NCBI GenBank assembly: GCA_023853785.1
Contig: JAJIRX010000811.1
Span: 372,001-436,000 of the forward strand
From: Psilocybe azurescens
Taxonomy: Eukaryota > Basidiomycota > Agaricomycetes > Agaricales > Agrocybaceae
Length of the DNA stretch: 64,000 nucleotides
Reading direction: 5' to 3'
Made by a program: the position numbers and the translations under genes. This document shows, piece by piece, positions 1-13,268 of the stretch. The notes under the pieces were generated by a model. That model was not told where the DNA came from. It searched no databases and was given only the letters and a program-made list of their open reading frames with translations. The stretch's first letter is position 1. Every line of letters starts with the position of its first letter.

Positions 1-75
1 AATAAGTGCCAGTCTCGGTTTCTGGTGCGTTATCTATGTCAGCATCTTTTTTCGGTCTGACAATTCAATTCAAAG

Positions 76-3002
76 ATGTTCGCTGTCATGAGGATCGAGA
101 AACGCCTCGTTGTTATAGGTGGCAGAAATATCACCAATTCTGTCAACACCCGCAAGGAAATTTCCACCAAGCGTAGAGTTTCAAATGAAAGTCTCATCGC
201 GTTTATGGGATCTAACCAACGGGTGTTGTCCAAACTACCTCCAGAGATGACTGCCGACTTCATTTCCGATACTTATCTCCGCCTTCAAATCAAATCGATA
301 GATGGTTACTTGAACGACTTATCTTCAAAGAACTCCTATCAGATCGAAACGCCACTAGAGGAATATCTACGTCCATATCAATCTGTTGTGCACTTGGGTC
401 CATTAACGGACAGAAACACCTTCAAACAAGATATCATTGCGCAGACTCTAGAAATACAGACATGTCTTCGCAGCGACTCTAGCGCCCTCTCAATTCAAGC
501 AGGTGCTTGGAGCATGGTCAATCTCTCCATCGGACTTCATTCGCTAGAAATGTACGAAGAAGCCGCTTCTATGGGTTTATGGACTGTAAACCTCTTCCGA
601 ACCCTCGTGAAAACAGATCCCGCTGTGTTTTCACCATATCTCGTTCATAGTCTGAGACTTCTCTCAAAGTTCTACATCAAAATTAACGACATCGACAGAG
701 CTATAGTTGCAATAGAAGAGGCCATATCAATTGGCCGTCGCTTGCAATCGCCATTGGCAGATCGGGAAATCAAGTTTCAGTTCGGCGAAGCCCTAATAAC
801 GTTGGCCTATGTGTCGGATCTGAGAGGTGACCACTCGACATCATTGGAGGCTGCACAAGAGGGTGTCCGCGTATACGAAGAAATGGTTATAAATAGTTAC
901 GTTCCAAACAGTCCAAGTACCGATTACCAACCATCACCAGACAAAAAGAAATGGGCACAGGCATTAGAGAAATTCTCGGATAAGGCGATTTACGATTACT
1001 CCAGAGCACAGGACCAATTGTCGTTCAGCTTTGAGCGGGTGGGGAGGCTTGAAGAGGCCGTTCAAGCTGATATGAAGGCGCTGGACGTTCTCCTTTACTC
1101 TGGGATTATCCTCAGCCATGTCGTAAGTGTGGACATCGCGGCACTTCTCTATCGACTTTCGCACCAGCAATTCCATACCGTGATCGGCCTCGACCAAGCC
1201 CTGATATTCGCCCAACATTCCGTAGATATCTTCCGAGATCTATGCGAAGAAGACAAACAGAAATATATCTTGTGCTTCTGCGAAGCTCTCTATGAAAAGG
1301 CCAATATATTGGGTAAACTCGAGCGATACGATGAGGCTCTAGCTGTCTGGAAGGAGACCTCTGATCTGGCAAAGGACATTATCGACGATCAGGTGCTCCG
1401 TGCCGATGCACTCAATGAACTTTCTTGGAGCTATAGCAAACTTGAACGACATGATGAGGCAGCAACGATTAGGACAGAATCAGTGATGGTGTACCAAACA
1501 GCGCTCAACTCAATGTCGGACAAGACAGCACATGGTTATTTTAATCTTGGAGTAGACCTTCGACTTGCTGAGCGATACTCGGAAGCAATTGAAGCGCTAC
1601 AAACGTCCATCACGAAGTACCGTGCATTGGCTTTCAATGACCCGGATCAATATACAAAGAATATCGCGATGACTCTCAACCAACTTACCCATGCCTTCAT
1701 TTACTCCAATCAGCATGAAGAAGCATTTAATGACGGCTATGAATCCCTTAAACTTCACGCAATTATGATCGACAAAGATTCAACTGTCGTGTCGGAATAC
1801 ATGTATGCCTTACAGCTCAATCTTGTCCTCGCCGAAATTGCGGAGAATGAATTCAAGTGCGTGGAGAGGGCCAATTACAACGTCATCTGTGCTCGTGGAT
1901 TGGCCAAAAATCACCAGAAGAATACAATCGGCTGCTAATACAGGCCATTTTAAGCCAAGCGGTTGTTTTATGCCGGTTCGAACGTCTTTCGGAGGGTTTG
2001 ATTTCCATCCAGGAATCCATTAGCTGGTTCCAACGCAATCCTTGCCTGAACTTGAAAGATACTGAACAGTATATGCTCTGTCTCATGACCTCTAGCAGTA
2101 TAGCCCATAGCCAGGGTTATGCGCGTATGCCATTGGATCTACTCGAAAAAGCGATCAATATCGGAAAATCTCATCCCTTAGACCATCCCATACATGATCT
2201 TCTTGTCGGTTGTATGCATCGCCGAGCCGAAGTCATTGGCTTAATGGGCCTCTATGTTGAAGCTGCGGAGGCGAGCGTGGAATGCGAAATGCTTGTTCGA
2301 CAGGATGCTTCGACCAGCATAATCGACTTCATTGACTGTCTTCGCGTCTGTTCCATGGCTTGCAGGGACATCGGAGAATTTGCGAAGGCCATTGCCTATA
2401 TCAAAGAAGCACTGAAACTCTGTGGCACCGATGAACTTAAGAAGGCTGCCAAGACACAGTCTTTCGCATATCTTCTCGAAAGCGAATGTCTCTACAGCCT
2501 TTCCGACTATCTTGCTGATATAGGCCAAGAAACTGAAGCACTTATCCATGCCAAAAAATCCGTAACCGCCGCTCTGGAACTCAAGAACAAGTATCCGATA
2601 TTGCCTTGGTCAGAGATCGAACCGAGCTATATAGATGCTTTACACACCTTCGCTATGCGTCTAGCCGCCAACGACGACCTTCCTCAAGCCCTGGAAACGA
2701 TAGTTGAAGTGCGTAACTATTATGAACAGCGTAGTAAATCCAGAAATGGGGTATCAATGTCGCTCGCACGTGCGCTTTACTCAGAAAGTATCTTATATTG
2801 CGCTACAGGACGACACGACGAAGGATGTGCTGCAATGACAAAACTTCAAGAATTGCTGAGACGCCTAGACATTGCCCTCCCAGAGCTCGCAGAACGGACT
2901 CGTCTTCAGCTGGCGAAAGAACAGACTTATCCATCAACGATCTCCCTGCTAACCAAACTTAATCTTCGCTGTGGACATCAGGAGAAAGCCTCACAGGCAT
3001 AA
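76..3002 (+). CDS. TPR-repeat protein, broken by one apparent frameshift
   Basis: Helical tetratricopeptide-repeat protein of about 975 residues in two overlapping frames (76-1938 and 1857-3002). Recurrent TPR signatures are visible, such as alanine-glutamate pairs in 'YEEAASMGLW', 'RYDEALAVWKE' and 'RHDEAATIRTE'. The second frame continues the same repeats, so the halves are one gene. The frame changes at the A5 run 1906-1910: one extra A would join the frames as GLAKKSPEEYNR. An in-frame stop at 58-60 precedes the ATG at 76, so translation may start there, but a 5' exon outside the window is possible; such TPR arrays often form the C-terminal half of fungal STAND or CHAT proteins. No catalytic domain is visible. 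The role is probably protein-protein interaction; the family is clear, the partner unknown. Confidence 0.75.
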
Positions 3003-3361
3003 ATTCAACGCTTTCGATTTTTAATCAGGTTTCCTCGGATTCTATTGCGATTCACGATATTCTGTATCGACCAGCAAGATATTTGATGGGCCTATCTTCC
3101 TGCTTCATTTAAAACCAACCAACGATCATTCAAGACAGTCGTTGAAACGCAGGATGGAAAAGCAGAGTTGATTTTGCAAAAGTGTCACGTGACTGAAACG
3201 TCTTCGTCAAAGGTGGTTGAGAATGCCGCGAAATAAAGAGTTCCAAGGGGGTTCTTGATGCTGACTATGCTCGTTTGTCACAACGCTGTTTTACTGAAAT
3301 CTAATGATAATCAATAGATCAAATTAACGAACGCAAGAGTAAGAAAAAACAAGAGAATGGT
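3003..3361. other. Intergenic, convergent 3' ends
   Basis: Lies between the stop of the TPR gene and the expected end of the UTP7 gene on the opposite strand. It should hold both 3' untranslated regions. No coding sequence or RNA gene recognised. Confidence 0.5.
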
Positions 3362-5570
3362 CTATTTTGAACGTTTGAAACGGTCCAAAGCAGAAGGTTT
3401 CTTCTTTTCGCCTGTGTCTCCCGCGGCAGCAGCTGCGGTCCTCCTTTTCTCTTCTTTTGCTTTTCTAGTTTAGCACGAATAGCAACCTAAAGGGATAAAG
3501 ATCAGCAAGTAGTCCCCACAAATGAAACAGAAAAGCAAAGTGGCGCACCGCAGCAGGGTCTATCACGTTCTTCCTCTGTTTCCTCAAATACCTCTTCATA
3601 CTCTTTCCCTTCCCTCTCATCTTCCTCTTCTCTCTCTCCTCCTTGGTATGCTTCTTGGATTCTTCGTCCTCGCCATCACCCCCACCGGCACCATTTTCTT
3701 CAGTTTCGTCCAGTTTACCAGACACCCGCAGTCTGTCTATTCGGGGCAGACGAGCGTATGGGATGTCAGTGCGAGGTTTGCCGTTCACTGTTGTCACCTC
3801 TGTCGTCAATTTTGACACAGGCGCGAGGTTGCCAACCATCTCGGGGTCAAGGGTGATCATATCAGGTTGGATCTAATTTCGAGTCGTCTTCGTTAATATC
3901 TTACTGTAATATTCCGGTAGAGTCAACAGCGTACCTTGTCCAAGAGAGCCTTGACTTCCCTCTCGCTTCGGGCTTTCTTGTTTTCGAATGGATCAGCCTC
4001 CCGGCTGTCAAAGTTGGGTTCTCCGCTGCCGGGAACGAGCACACTTGACAAGCCAGCTGAGTGGCCTACTGTCAGGATATCTTGAAAGGGTGCGAATCGG
4101 ACGGAAGTTAAAGGACGATGTGGGATGGGATGGGTCATGTATAATGGCGGTGGTGACCTGACATGGAAGGGGGTATGTATTGATGGAGGATTGTATATCT
4201 ATAACATACGTTGGTATCAGCAAGTAGCCTGGGAATGAGGGGGAAACAGAAAAGATGAAACGGACGTACGTTGACGGTTCCACTGCTCGCCACGGACAGA
4301 TATCCTCGTGCACTCCAATCCAGCTCTGGGTCGCCTCCTCCTCGCACTTGCCAATCTCTCACAGCACCTTTCCAGTTCCGGCAATCCCAGACTTTGACGG
4401 TACCATCTCTGCCTGCAGTCGCCATGTATCTCCCTCCCTGACTTGGGTCGACAGATACACTGACCACAGGCCCGACGTGCGCTAAAAGTTGTACCGCCGG
4501 GTGCGGAAGATTGGGCGTCCATAATGTTACGCAGCCGTTTTGATGTCCGAGGTGGATGACAGCGTTGTGCAGGTTTTGGGTCATGGTGGTGCAGGCACCC
4601 AGTTTTGTGCGGTGTTCAACAAGAAGCTGGCCAGTTGATGTATCTTGGTATTTGAGATATCCCGGATTTCCCTGTGAAAATGATACCGCGTCGATTAGAC
4701 AAGCCTTGTGTAAGGGTTAGAAAGAGTTATTGCATACTACACTCGCTAATAACCAGTGGTAGGGTAGGAATTCTAGTCGTGTTGGTTCGATGTGACCTTT
4801 CAAGCAATGTAGCTCGACGCCATCCCGGTCATAAATGAAAATATATTTCTTCTGAGCAACGGCAAAGTATGAATGATCTTGCAAAAACCTGTGGTAATTA
4901 TTAAGGGAACATATGAAGAGAAAAATCAACGGAAACGTACGTGATATCTCTACATGTTTCTTGCAGCTGCAATTCGGCATGTACTGTTCCAGTTTGCCAA
5001 TCAAATGTGGAGACATGTCCCATTCGTCCAGCAATAGCAAGATGCCTGTAAAAAGCAAATATGTTTAGCAATCCTCAATGCAGAATTTATGGAACATACA
5101 CACCGTCCATTTCGCGTATATCTTGACCGGTATGGACCCCCGTCCAGTTTATATTCTCGACGTCCTTTTGCTGCCTCCTGCCCAGCTGACTGAAGGATGT
5201 CGCTCTGGCCAACCCTCCATGTCCGATCCATCTCTCCTTCCGCCTCCAGTCCACCCGCCTCGTCCATCAACAGCATCTCCGCATCCTCCAAAAGCGCCTT
5301 CGCTCGTGCACCCTGTGCAGCTTGGCGGTTCAATTGCGTGCGAAGCTTCTTGTTCGCAATATGCTTATAACTTGACCCATCTTCAGGCAATGGGCGTGAA
5401 TCTTGCAGAGATTTGGGTATTGATGTATGGCTCGCGACCGTGTTCAGTGTATGGTCCGAATTCGACGAACTTTTCTTCGCCTTTGAAGAACTTTTTGAGG
5501 CTGCATGCGAGATTCTTCGCTTCTTGTTCAGAGGTTGAATAGCATCTGCTCTTGCTATTAGTGAATCCAT
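3362..5570 (-). CDS. UTP7: U3 snoRNP / SSU processome WD40 protein UTP7 (WDR46, BING4)
   Basis: Ribosome-biogenesis factor of the nucleolar small-subunit processome needed for 18S rRNA maturation. Seven exons read on the minus strand: 5570-5104, 5045-4941, 4888-4738, 4671-4270, 4198-3935, 3872-3549 and 3486-3362. Family landmarks occur in order: ANKKLRTQLNR N-terminal region, GPYRSRYTRNGR, FAVAQKKYIFIYDRDG, ELHCLKGHIEPTRLEFLPYH, ATAGRDGTVKVWD, VPGSGEPNFDS, and the BING4 C-terminal motif MRGKGKSMKRYLRKQRKNV followed by VAIRAKLEKQKK. The last exon has a 2-base excess (or 1-base shortage) at about 3443-3458: read straight it runs to a stop at 3319; corrected it ends SALDRFKRSK at 3362. This is an essential family, so sequence error is more likely than loss. 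Divergent from NAT9. Identification very sure. Confidence 0.95.
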
Positions 5571-6138
5571 GAAGCCTGGAGAGATAGTTTATGAAAAGAT
5601 TGTACTCGAAAAATAAAATGTTCGAGATAATAACCGTGGGAAATAAATTTGGCCCCTAGCAGCAGCAGCCTTCCCGTGCGTTTACAGTCTGGCATCCCGG
5701 TGATTAAGCATTGTTGTGCTTATGATAACTGAGCTGCTACCCTACGAGCGTAAGGTTGTTAATGGTTGAAAATTATCCTATTTCTCCTCCATGGTAATCA
5801 CGCTTTGTTTCTGGCTTCGTGGTGTTATTTCCTGATCACGTTCTGTGCAGCGTCTTTCTAGTCGTGCAATTGTATTCTACTTCCCCTTCTCAATTTTGTG
5901 GCAATGACGCTCGTGGTTTTACCTGTGCTTTTGTGTTTGTGGTTTATGTTGGTTTCGCGTGCCTGCAATTGTGTTCGTTGTTCGTGTACGTGCAATCGTG
6001 TCTAGCTTCCCTGATTCTACAGTTTCAGGTCGTTGGCGGACCGGGAAGTTTCCTGTATTGGGACCGTTAGTAAACCGCCATCATCCATTCTTCCATCCAG
6101 CTCAATCTGATGATCGTACCTTCAACATAACCTTGATC
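5571..6138. promoter_or_regulatory. Shared divergent promoter region of UTP7 and NAT9
   Basis: 568 bases between two divergently transcribed housekeeping genes. No coding exon is visible. It includes T/G-rich and pyrimidine-rich stretches at about 5800-6050. No individual motif can be assigned. Confidence 0.4.
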
Positions 6139-6983
<845 letters not shown>

Positions 6984-6997
<14 letters not shown>

Positions 6998-9900
6998 ACC
7001 CAACACCAGAATCGACAGCCGCACTGTCGTAAACCCGGAGAAGTCGATGCTGGCGTGAATGAATTGCGAAGGAGGCATTCTCTCGCCGAATGTGCTCCCT
7101 TTTCTCGTCGCATTCTAAGCAGATAAGAGGATGGAGGCCTTTTTGGCATTAGACGATATTTGGTGACCGTCAGAATTGAAATACGTACTGCAAGTAACAC
7201 ACGCAAGACATGGAAGAGTAATGTTGTTTTCGCAGCAAGCACATTTCAACGACGACTTTGGTTGATCAGCGAAAGGGTCTTCCGACCCGATTGCGTCCGC
7301 CTCTCTGAACAAGTTTTTGATATCTTCTGAAAGGATTTTTGCCTGACGAACCAATTCAGATATCTCAAAATGCGGGATATGTGATGAGGTCCGAATGAGA
7401 GAATGAGAGATGTGGTGTGCGAATGCACTTCGATATCTTTCACTGAGCTGGGGAGTTTCGACACAATCGGAGCAAAGGTCGACCGCGTTGCCTGCTATGT
7501 CTTCGTCTCTGCAAGTAATGCAAGTGTAACGAGTGTTCGTAACCATCGCATCACATCCATCGCACTGTATTCCGCCTCTGGAATAATACGGAAATCAGGT
7601 CAGTAGGGTGACTAACAGATTTTGTAGTTAGAGACTCACAAATGGTGTGTTTTCCTCTTTAACAAATACAAAATCAAACCACTATAGAGTCGGGTGTTCT
7701 CTGGAAGAAGGTAACGCATTTCCCTTTCGATGCTGTCTTTCTTTGGGTCATTATCTCCAGAGCGAGTAAGCTTTTTGGTCCAGTTTTGACGATCTTGCAT
7801 GCCTCGTCTGATAACTTTCGAAGATCCCAACTTGATTTGTGCTTCAAGCAACACGACCTGCGTGGAAAAGGCCCACCGCCTTCTGGCGAGACTCAACGAT
7901 GGATCGACTGGCGACTCTTCCAGCAGGTATTTGAACCGAGTGACAGCAGGACGAGCTCTGGTAAAGGCGACAGACTGACAACGGTCAGGCTCCGAAGAAA
8001 ACGACAAGTTAGCGATAGAATCAACATCGTATCCCTCGTATGAAGCTATTTCTCCTACAATAGCATCCTCGTCGGGGTCATACCGGCCTTTGAACAGAAC
8101 ATCCGCGTAACCTTTAGCGGAAACTTGGAAATAAACCTTTAGACGTCCATCCAACCTTTTGGGTATCTCTGGCTCAGTTTTTCCAAAAACTTGAGATGGG
8201 AATAAGAGTGTCTCGCAGTTTCCTGTAAATCTCTGGTCCGCACTGAAGGAGCTGATGTTTAGCTGTAGAGAGCTGCCGTACCAGGCACCTTGAAGGGGAT
8301 GTGGCTTGTGGTTGAGAGCAGGAAAAGAACGGTCGATATCATCATATTCGAACGGCTGGCCGGGCTCTTTTGCCAGAATCGAAGCATCCACAGGATTGCC
8401 TTTCTCCTTCGACGTTCTGTCGTATTTGGGAGGAGCACTCGCACTCCTGAAGGTCGATAGCGTACTCCTCTCGGTGCTCATGGATTTTTTTCTTGTCAAT
8501 ATAGGTGGAGAACTATCGAGAATGAGATATAACAATGACCGTCGCAACAGTAAGATTGCAAGACAGACGCACCATGCCGTATCCAAAGCCTTGAAACTGT
8601 CTCTCGGTATCATGCTTCTCTTCAAGCTTGAACATTGCTACAAAGTGGAAAAAATACCTTAGACAATAAAAATGAACAAACAAGTGAGGATTCACCTTCT
8701 AGGTCCCTTATACGGCTTTCAAAAACTCTGAAGACGGAGACCAACGATTGAGTATGCACCATCATCTCTCCCTCATCAAGCACATAGCTCCGTGCAATCT
8801 TAATGATTGATAAGTGCCGTTGAAGAAGTAGATATAACAATGGCAAAATCCACTATGATAAAACCATTCATTGAATAAATTGACGACAGAAAGCGTGATA
8901 TGTCATTCACCGTTTCAGCTCTTCCTGGACCTCCTACGAGTTTAGCTTCGCTGGCTGCCGCGAGGGTAAAAGAAACGTCTTTCAAGTTGGTGATAATTTC
9001 TTCTTCCTGTAAATGTGCGACGTGGTATGCCAGCTCCACGAGCCTAGGGTCGTCCGAGATTGAGATATCCTGTGCGGCCGAGGTGAGAGTGACAGATCTG
9101 AACAAACTCTCGACACGAATGAAAAAGGACTTCCGAGATAAGTTCCAACGTGTGCTCTATTGGCGATGTGTATCGAATCAAACGCGTCATGCATCTGCCG
9201 CATTATCGAATATATCTGATCTCGGTAGTTCATGATATTGATACGCCATCCTGAGGCAAGAAAATATGAACAAGAATGAGCGGAATGAGGGGCCGTTGTT
9301 TAAAAGAATCACCTGCTGCCCAGTAAGCGAGCCAATGCGAGAAACTACGATTTTGTGATCGCTTCTTCATTACGCGTAGAATCAGCTGAATGATCTACTT
9401 ACCTCAGGCCGTCTGGCTTTGATAGAGCAAAATGATGGACTTGCTGAATGTCGACAGATTTAGGTCCGGAACAGCCCAGAGCTTCGGCTATGGGCTGAAT
9501 ATGAGCGAGGTCGACGTAGTCCAAGACCCACTTGTCGCTGGAACTTCTTTCATCACCAAAGTATTCACGGAGCTTCAGTATGAGTGTTCGGATCTCGACG
9601 TTGGAGCTAATATTCTGATGAAGGGTAAGTGTTGAGCTCTTGAAGTTAGAAAGATAGGAAATCACCATTCGAGTCCAGATCTGATGCACTTCCTGGAGTA
9701 GTGGAGATGGTAAGATGGCAAAAACACGTCAGTTAGAAACTAGAGAATCGCACCGGGTCTTTCACTGACACCCTCGTTGGTATATCCAGTAAGATAAATC
9801 TTTTGCCCCCAGTCATGGTTGGGACTGATATGATGAAAGGCATTTCGACTTTCATATCAGATTGGCGCATGAGCAGGGTCTGCTTCTGCATCCGAACTAA

Positions 9901-11077
9901 ATTCTGTTCTAAGGACCTATTTTGCACGTCAAGTAGCTTATTGAAGCGGGGTAAATGGCTGAGAGGACCCGCTCCCAGCTTCTTGCTGCCTCCTTCGTTC
10001 AAAACCTTTGACAAAACCTCGGGGATATAGCCAGCTTGCTCGAATGCTTCCTCTTTGCAGACAAATCCCACGTATATTTCGAAAAACTTGCTCTGTGCGC
10101 CTTGGGGGTCCTCTTTTACATTGGGCATCTTATCAGTGATAAGTGATACGGCTTCTGACTCGTCCGTGGTTCTGAGTCTCGCCAAGAAATGCGCCAAAAA
10201 CAGTTGAAATATCTTCTCCGCCTGTTGAGGAGTTTCGTTAACCTTAAGCTTACCTCCCATGTTGAAGGTACGGTTCCCAATAATACTGTCGACCATTTTT
10301 TGCAGCTCGTTGCGCTTCTTGACGAATATATTGATGTGTGCCATAAATTTCTTTTCGAAGGTATTCACGTATATCAGCCTCACTGTCGTATCACTAAACA
10401 TGAATGTCTATTTCAGAAAAGTAGACGCTTACTGGGAGACTTCACACTCATGAAATAGTTCAAATCGCTTCCACAGTTGGTGATAGCTACCGCAAGGGTT
10501 ACGATGAGCCGCTGTAAGGATGTCTTTTCGGCTTCTGTTCGCACTGTGATGCTCTTGATATGTCGTAGCCTATGATGGTCAGTCAACGACGAGCAAGAAG
10601 ACACGGAGCGCGTACTGAAATAGTGTGCACAGCGTGGCTTGTATTTGCAGCAGCACAAATAGCACCTTCCGGTATTCACTAGCTCTAGTGAGATCTAAGG
10701 CTATAAATGAATAATACGAAGAGATTGCAACTGTGGGAAGAATTTATGAGGAGTTATAGGATAAATTATGTCGAAGACGTACCACCAAACGAAGGGTGAA
10801 GATTCGCAAGTCGTAGAAGCGCTTCCAAAATGATATTTGCAGTCCTTGGGAACGAGTCGATCGATGCCTCAAGCTCCGCTGCTTTATCCTTTTGGGCAGC
10901 CCAAGCGATATCCACAGTCTCGCTCAGTCTGAACACCTTCTCATTCTCCTGATAAAGATGTATAAATTCCTTCCATTGCTGTTTGACTTGACCATTGGTC
11001 GTGTCTGCCGCAGTTTCGTGAGGGTTTCTGTTGTCAGAGAAGAGCTTCTGATTCAGAAAAGAGAGTAAGGAGCTCAT
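6984..11077 (-). CDS. Large ZZ-type zinc-finger protein of unknown function
   Basis: At least 12 exons, from ATG 11077 (MSSLLSFLNQKLF) to the stop at 6984-6986. Most boundaries read well: 11077-10783, about 10402-9754, 9692-9403, 9364-9313, 9250-8911, 8852-8696, 8637-8573, 8512-7640, 7577-7189, 7114-6984. The N-terminal two thirds is mostly helical without a recognised domain. Near the C-terminus is a ZZ-type motif (CDGCDAM, then RYTCITC, then LCSDC), followed after about 75 residues by a second Cys cluster, CACCENNITLPCLACVTC. ZZ fingers usually bind peptides or histone tails. Frame breaks appear at the T7 run 8485-8491, near 9140-9150 and at the exon 6/7 junction; the 10402/10441 junction is ambiguous. 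The ends are firm and some internal splices are not. It resembles conserved agaricomycete ZZ-domain proteins, but no function can be given. Confidence 0.7.
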
Positions 11078-11629
11078 CCTATAGCACGCTTGTAGCCTGG
11101 AGGAACTAAGTCGAAGCTTTAGAAGGGTGGTATTCTAAAAGCTCACGCCCGTGATGAGCCCAATTCTACGGCAAATTCAAATTGGGATTTCATGTGACCA
11201 AGATCTTTTTAGCACAACATCCGAACCCGAGTAAGGCATTGGATATGTCAATCATTGGGAAAGAAAGCTAAGAAAAAACCAACAACATCAACGCTCAATG
11301 ATGCTCAACTTGTGGTTGTAAAGCTTTGTCGACTCAGACACAAGCCGTACAAATCCCATTCAAGTCCCATGAGATCGACTGTTTGGCTTTGAGCAGGTCT
11401 TTAACATGAGGTTCTTTAAATTTACAGACATAGGGCGTTCCAGAGCTTTAGTTGGAGAATAAACAAGTCTGACTTAGTTCACTGGCAATGACCGATGATC
11501 ATGATGACAGAGTTTTTATTACTAAGACGTGTACATGTAAATGCACGTGTGACCCCTATTTCGGATTGAACGTATCAATCAGATTAGAGGTTAGACGCCC
11601 TTTATCCCGGTCTTATATCTCAGCGCAAC
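11078..11629. promoter_or_regulatory. Divergent intergenic region
   Basis: 552 bases between the starts of the ZZ gene (-) and the DUF1917 gene (+). No exon recognised; presumably carries both promoters. Confidence 0.35.
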
Positions 11630-12318
11630 ATGGCATCGCAGGATGTCGCGATGGATATCGATGGAAGTACTCCTAAGGAGGTTACCAAGCCCCGACCCAA
11701 TGGCCCACCATCCAACTTATTTCCAGCCAAGAAGGTTCCTTGGGTTGCGCCACCTTCCAGCCCTGAAAATCTAGGATCGTCCTGGAATTCAGAAAACTCT
11801 ACTCAATCCAAGATCGTTCAATTTCTTGCTAGATGGCCACCCAGTCGCACCCCAGACGATTATGGGCCTTGGATCTCGGTCAGTCGTGGAGGAATGAAGA
11901 ATATCTCCCCAATCTGGCCGGACTGGCCTCTGACTTCCAGTCCCTACTCTCTGGCGATAATGTGAAGCCAGAGACACTGGATCAAATTGCAAAAACCAAC
12001 AATGTCCTAGTTGGGAAATGGATGGTATTTGAAGAGTCTAACAAAATCGATATGCTTTGGGGCAAGATCGTCTACTATCTGTGCACGGAGCGAAAGAAGG
12101 GCTTTGCAAAAGTTTCAACCTATAAAGAAGACGAGAAACATGTCATATGTATATATGTCGACGATTACACCGACAACGAAGAGGTTACCACGCTCAGGAA
12201 GGCGTTGAAAGGTCTCGGGGTCAAGTGGAAAATCGGATTCAAGCCTGACGCATATACACATCTGAACATTTACAAGGACAACCCTTGGAAGATTCGACCG
12301 TCTCGATACCTGGAGTAA
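11630..12318 (+). CDS. DUF1917 / UPF0696 family protein (Bles03-like)
   Basis: Compact single-exon protein of about 229 residues. The second half carries the family core: GKWMVFEESNKIDMLW, FAKVSTYKEDEKHVICIYVDDY, KWKIGFKPDAYTHLNIYKDN and PWKIRPSRYLE at the C-terminus. This matches the DUF1917 family, whose human member is C11orf68; the fold resembles eIF4E but the function is unknown. The N-terminus (from MASQDVAMDI) lies in frame 2 and the core in frame 1. The switch falls between about 11875 and 11905, where one extra base would give GPWIS...NEEYLPNL. The gap is far too short for an intron, so this is a frame error or mutation. Family assignment good, biology unknown. Confidence 0.82.
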
Positions 12319-13268
12319 CATAATAAGTGTAAGTGATCCACGCCCCTGTATAACCTCTTAATTACCACGTATACTTTATCTAATGACATATTCTGAAGGC
12401 GCTATTCTTTCCCTCTCTAGGATGGCCTCTTAGTTCCTCTCTTTCAAATCTGCTCGTCGGCTTGCTGTAACATACTCGAGTAAACGTTCTCAGGAGCTTT
12501 GCTTAGCTTCTCCCAGTAGGCAATAGATATAAAAAGTGGTCAACAGATTTTCATTGTGCATTATTTCCTCAAACTTTCTCCTTCATTCCCATGCACTACA
12601 CTATGAAGTGGTTTATTTCTAGAGAAGCATTCGCTGCGGCTCGAAATGGTTTATGCTTGAACTCGCTGCCGATGGGACGGAATTATTAAACTATTTTTAG
12701 AGCTGAGTCATATTCAAGTCATCTTGGAATTGTTCCCAGACGGGTTGAACCTCGAACATTCTCGTTTTTACAATAAATGCTGGCTTATACACTGAAATGG
12801 TCAGATTCCAGATTTTTTTGGAGATCGATGCCAGCCCTTCAGAAAGCTTACCTAAGGGCGGGAAACATGCCGGCTTCGGTCGTCGGCCAAGAATCAGAAG
12901 ACGGTGTCGGGCTGCTCCTGACCTGCTCTTCCCAGACTTGCATGATCGGACCGTGTAGTGTGCTGTACAATCTCTCAGAAACTGTCAGCAGGCATTGTCT
13001 CCATTGAATTGGGTCGGAAGCCTGACGCGCTGGTTATGCGAAATTTCTTATGCCTACATAAGAACTCGCTGGCAGTATTGGTCCCCGTCGTCACGAAATC
13101 TTAACGTCGCAAAGAATCTCAACATCACAAAATATCCCCCACAGCAATTGAAATGCAGTATGTACTTCGATGCACTTGTCGGACGGATGAGACTTATGCT
13201 TTTGTAGATCGAAAATACCCGGCGACTTTGTCGAGAGCGGGAGCCCGGCACTGGGGTTTCAGGCCCCT
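12319..13268. other. Intergenic, no gene recognised
   Basis: 950 bases between two genes on the same strand. Short open frames only, none with splice sites or motifs. Should contain the DUF1917 3' end and the F-box promoter. Confidence 0.4.

Noticed and set aside
1906..1910. Spliced intron joining the two TPR frames
   Set aside because: No GT-AG pair of workable length in the 80-base overlap restores the repeats, whereas one base in the A5 run does.
8855..8866. Possible 12-base intron in the ZZ gene (gttttatcatag)
   Set aside because: Far too short. A 58-base intron with donor after GRAET (8911) and acceptor at 8853 gives correct phase.
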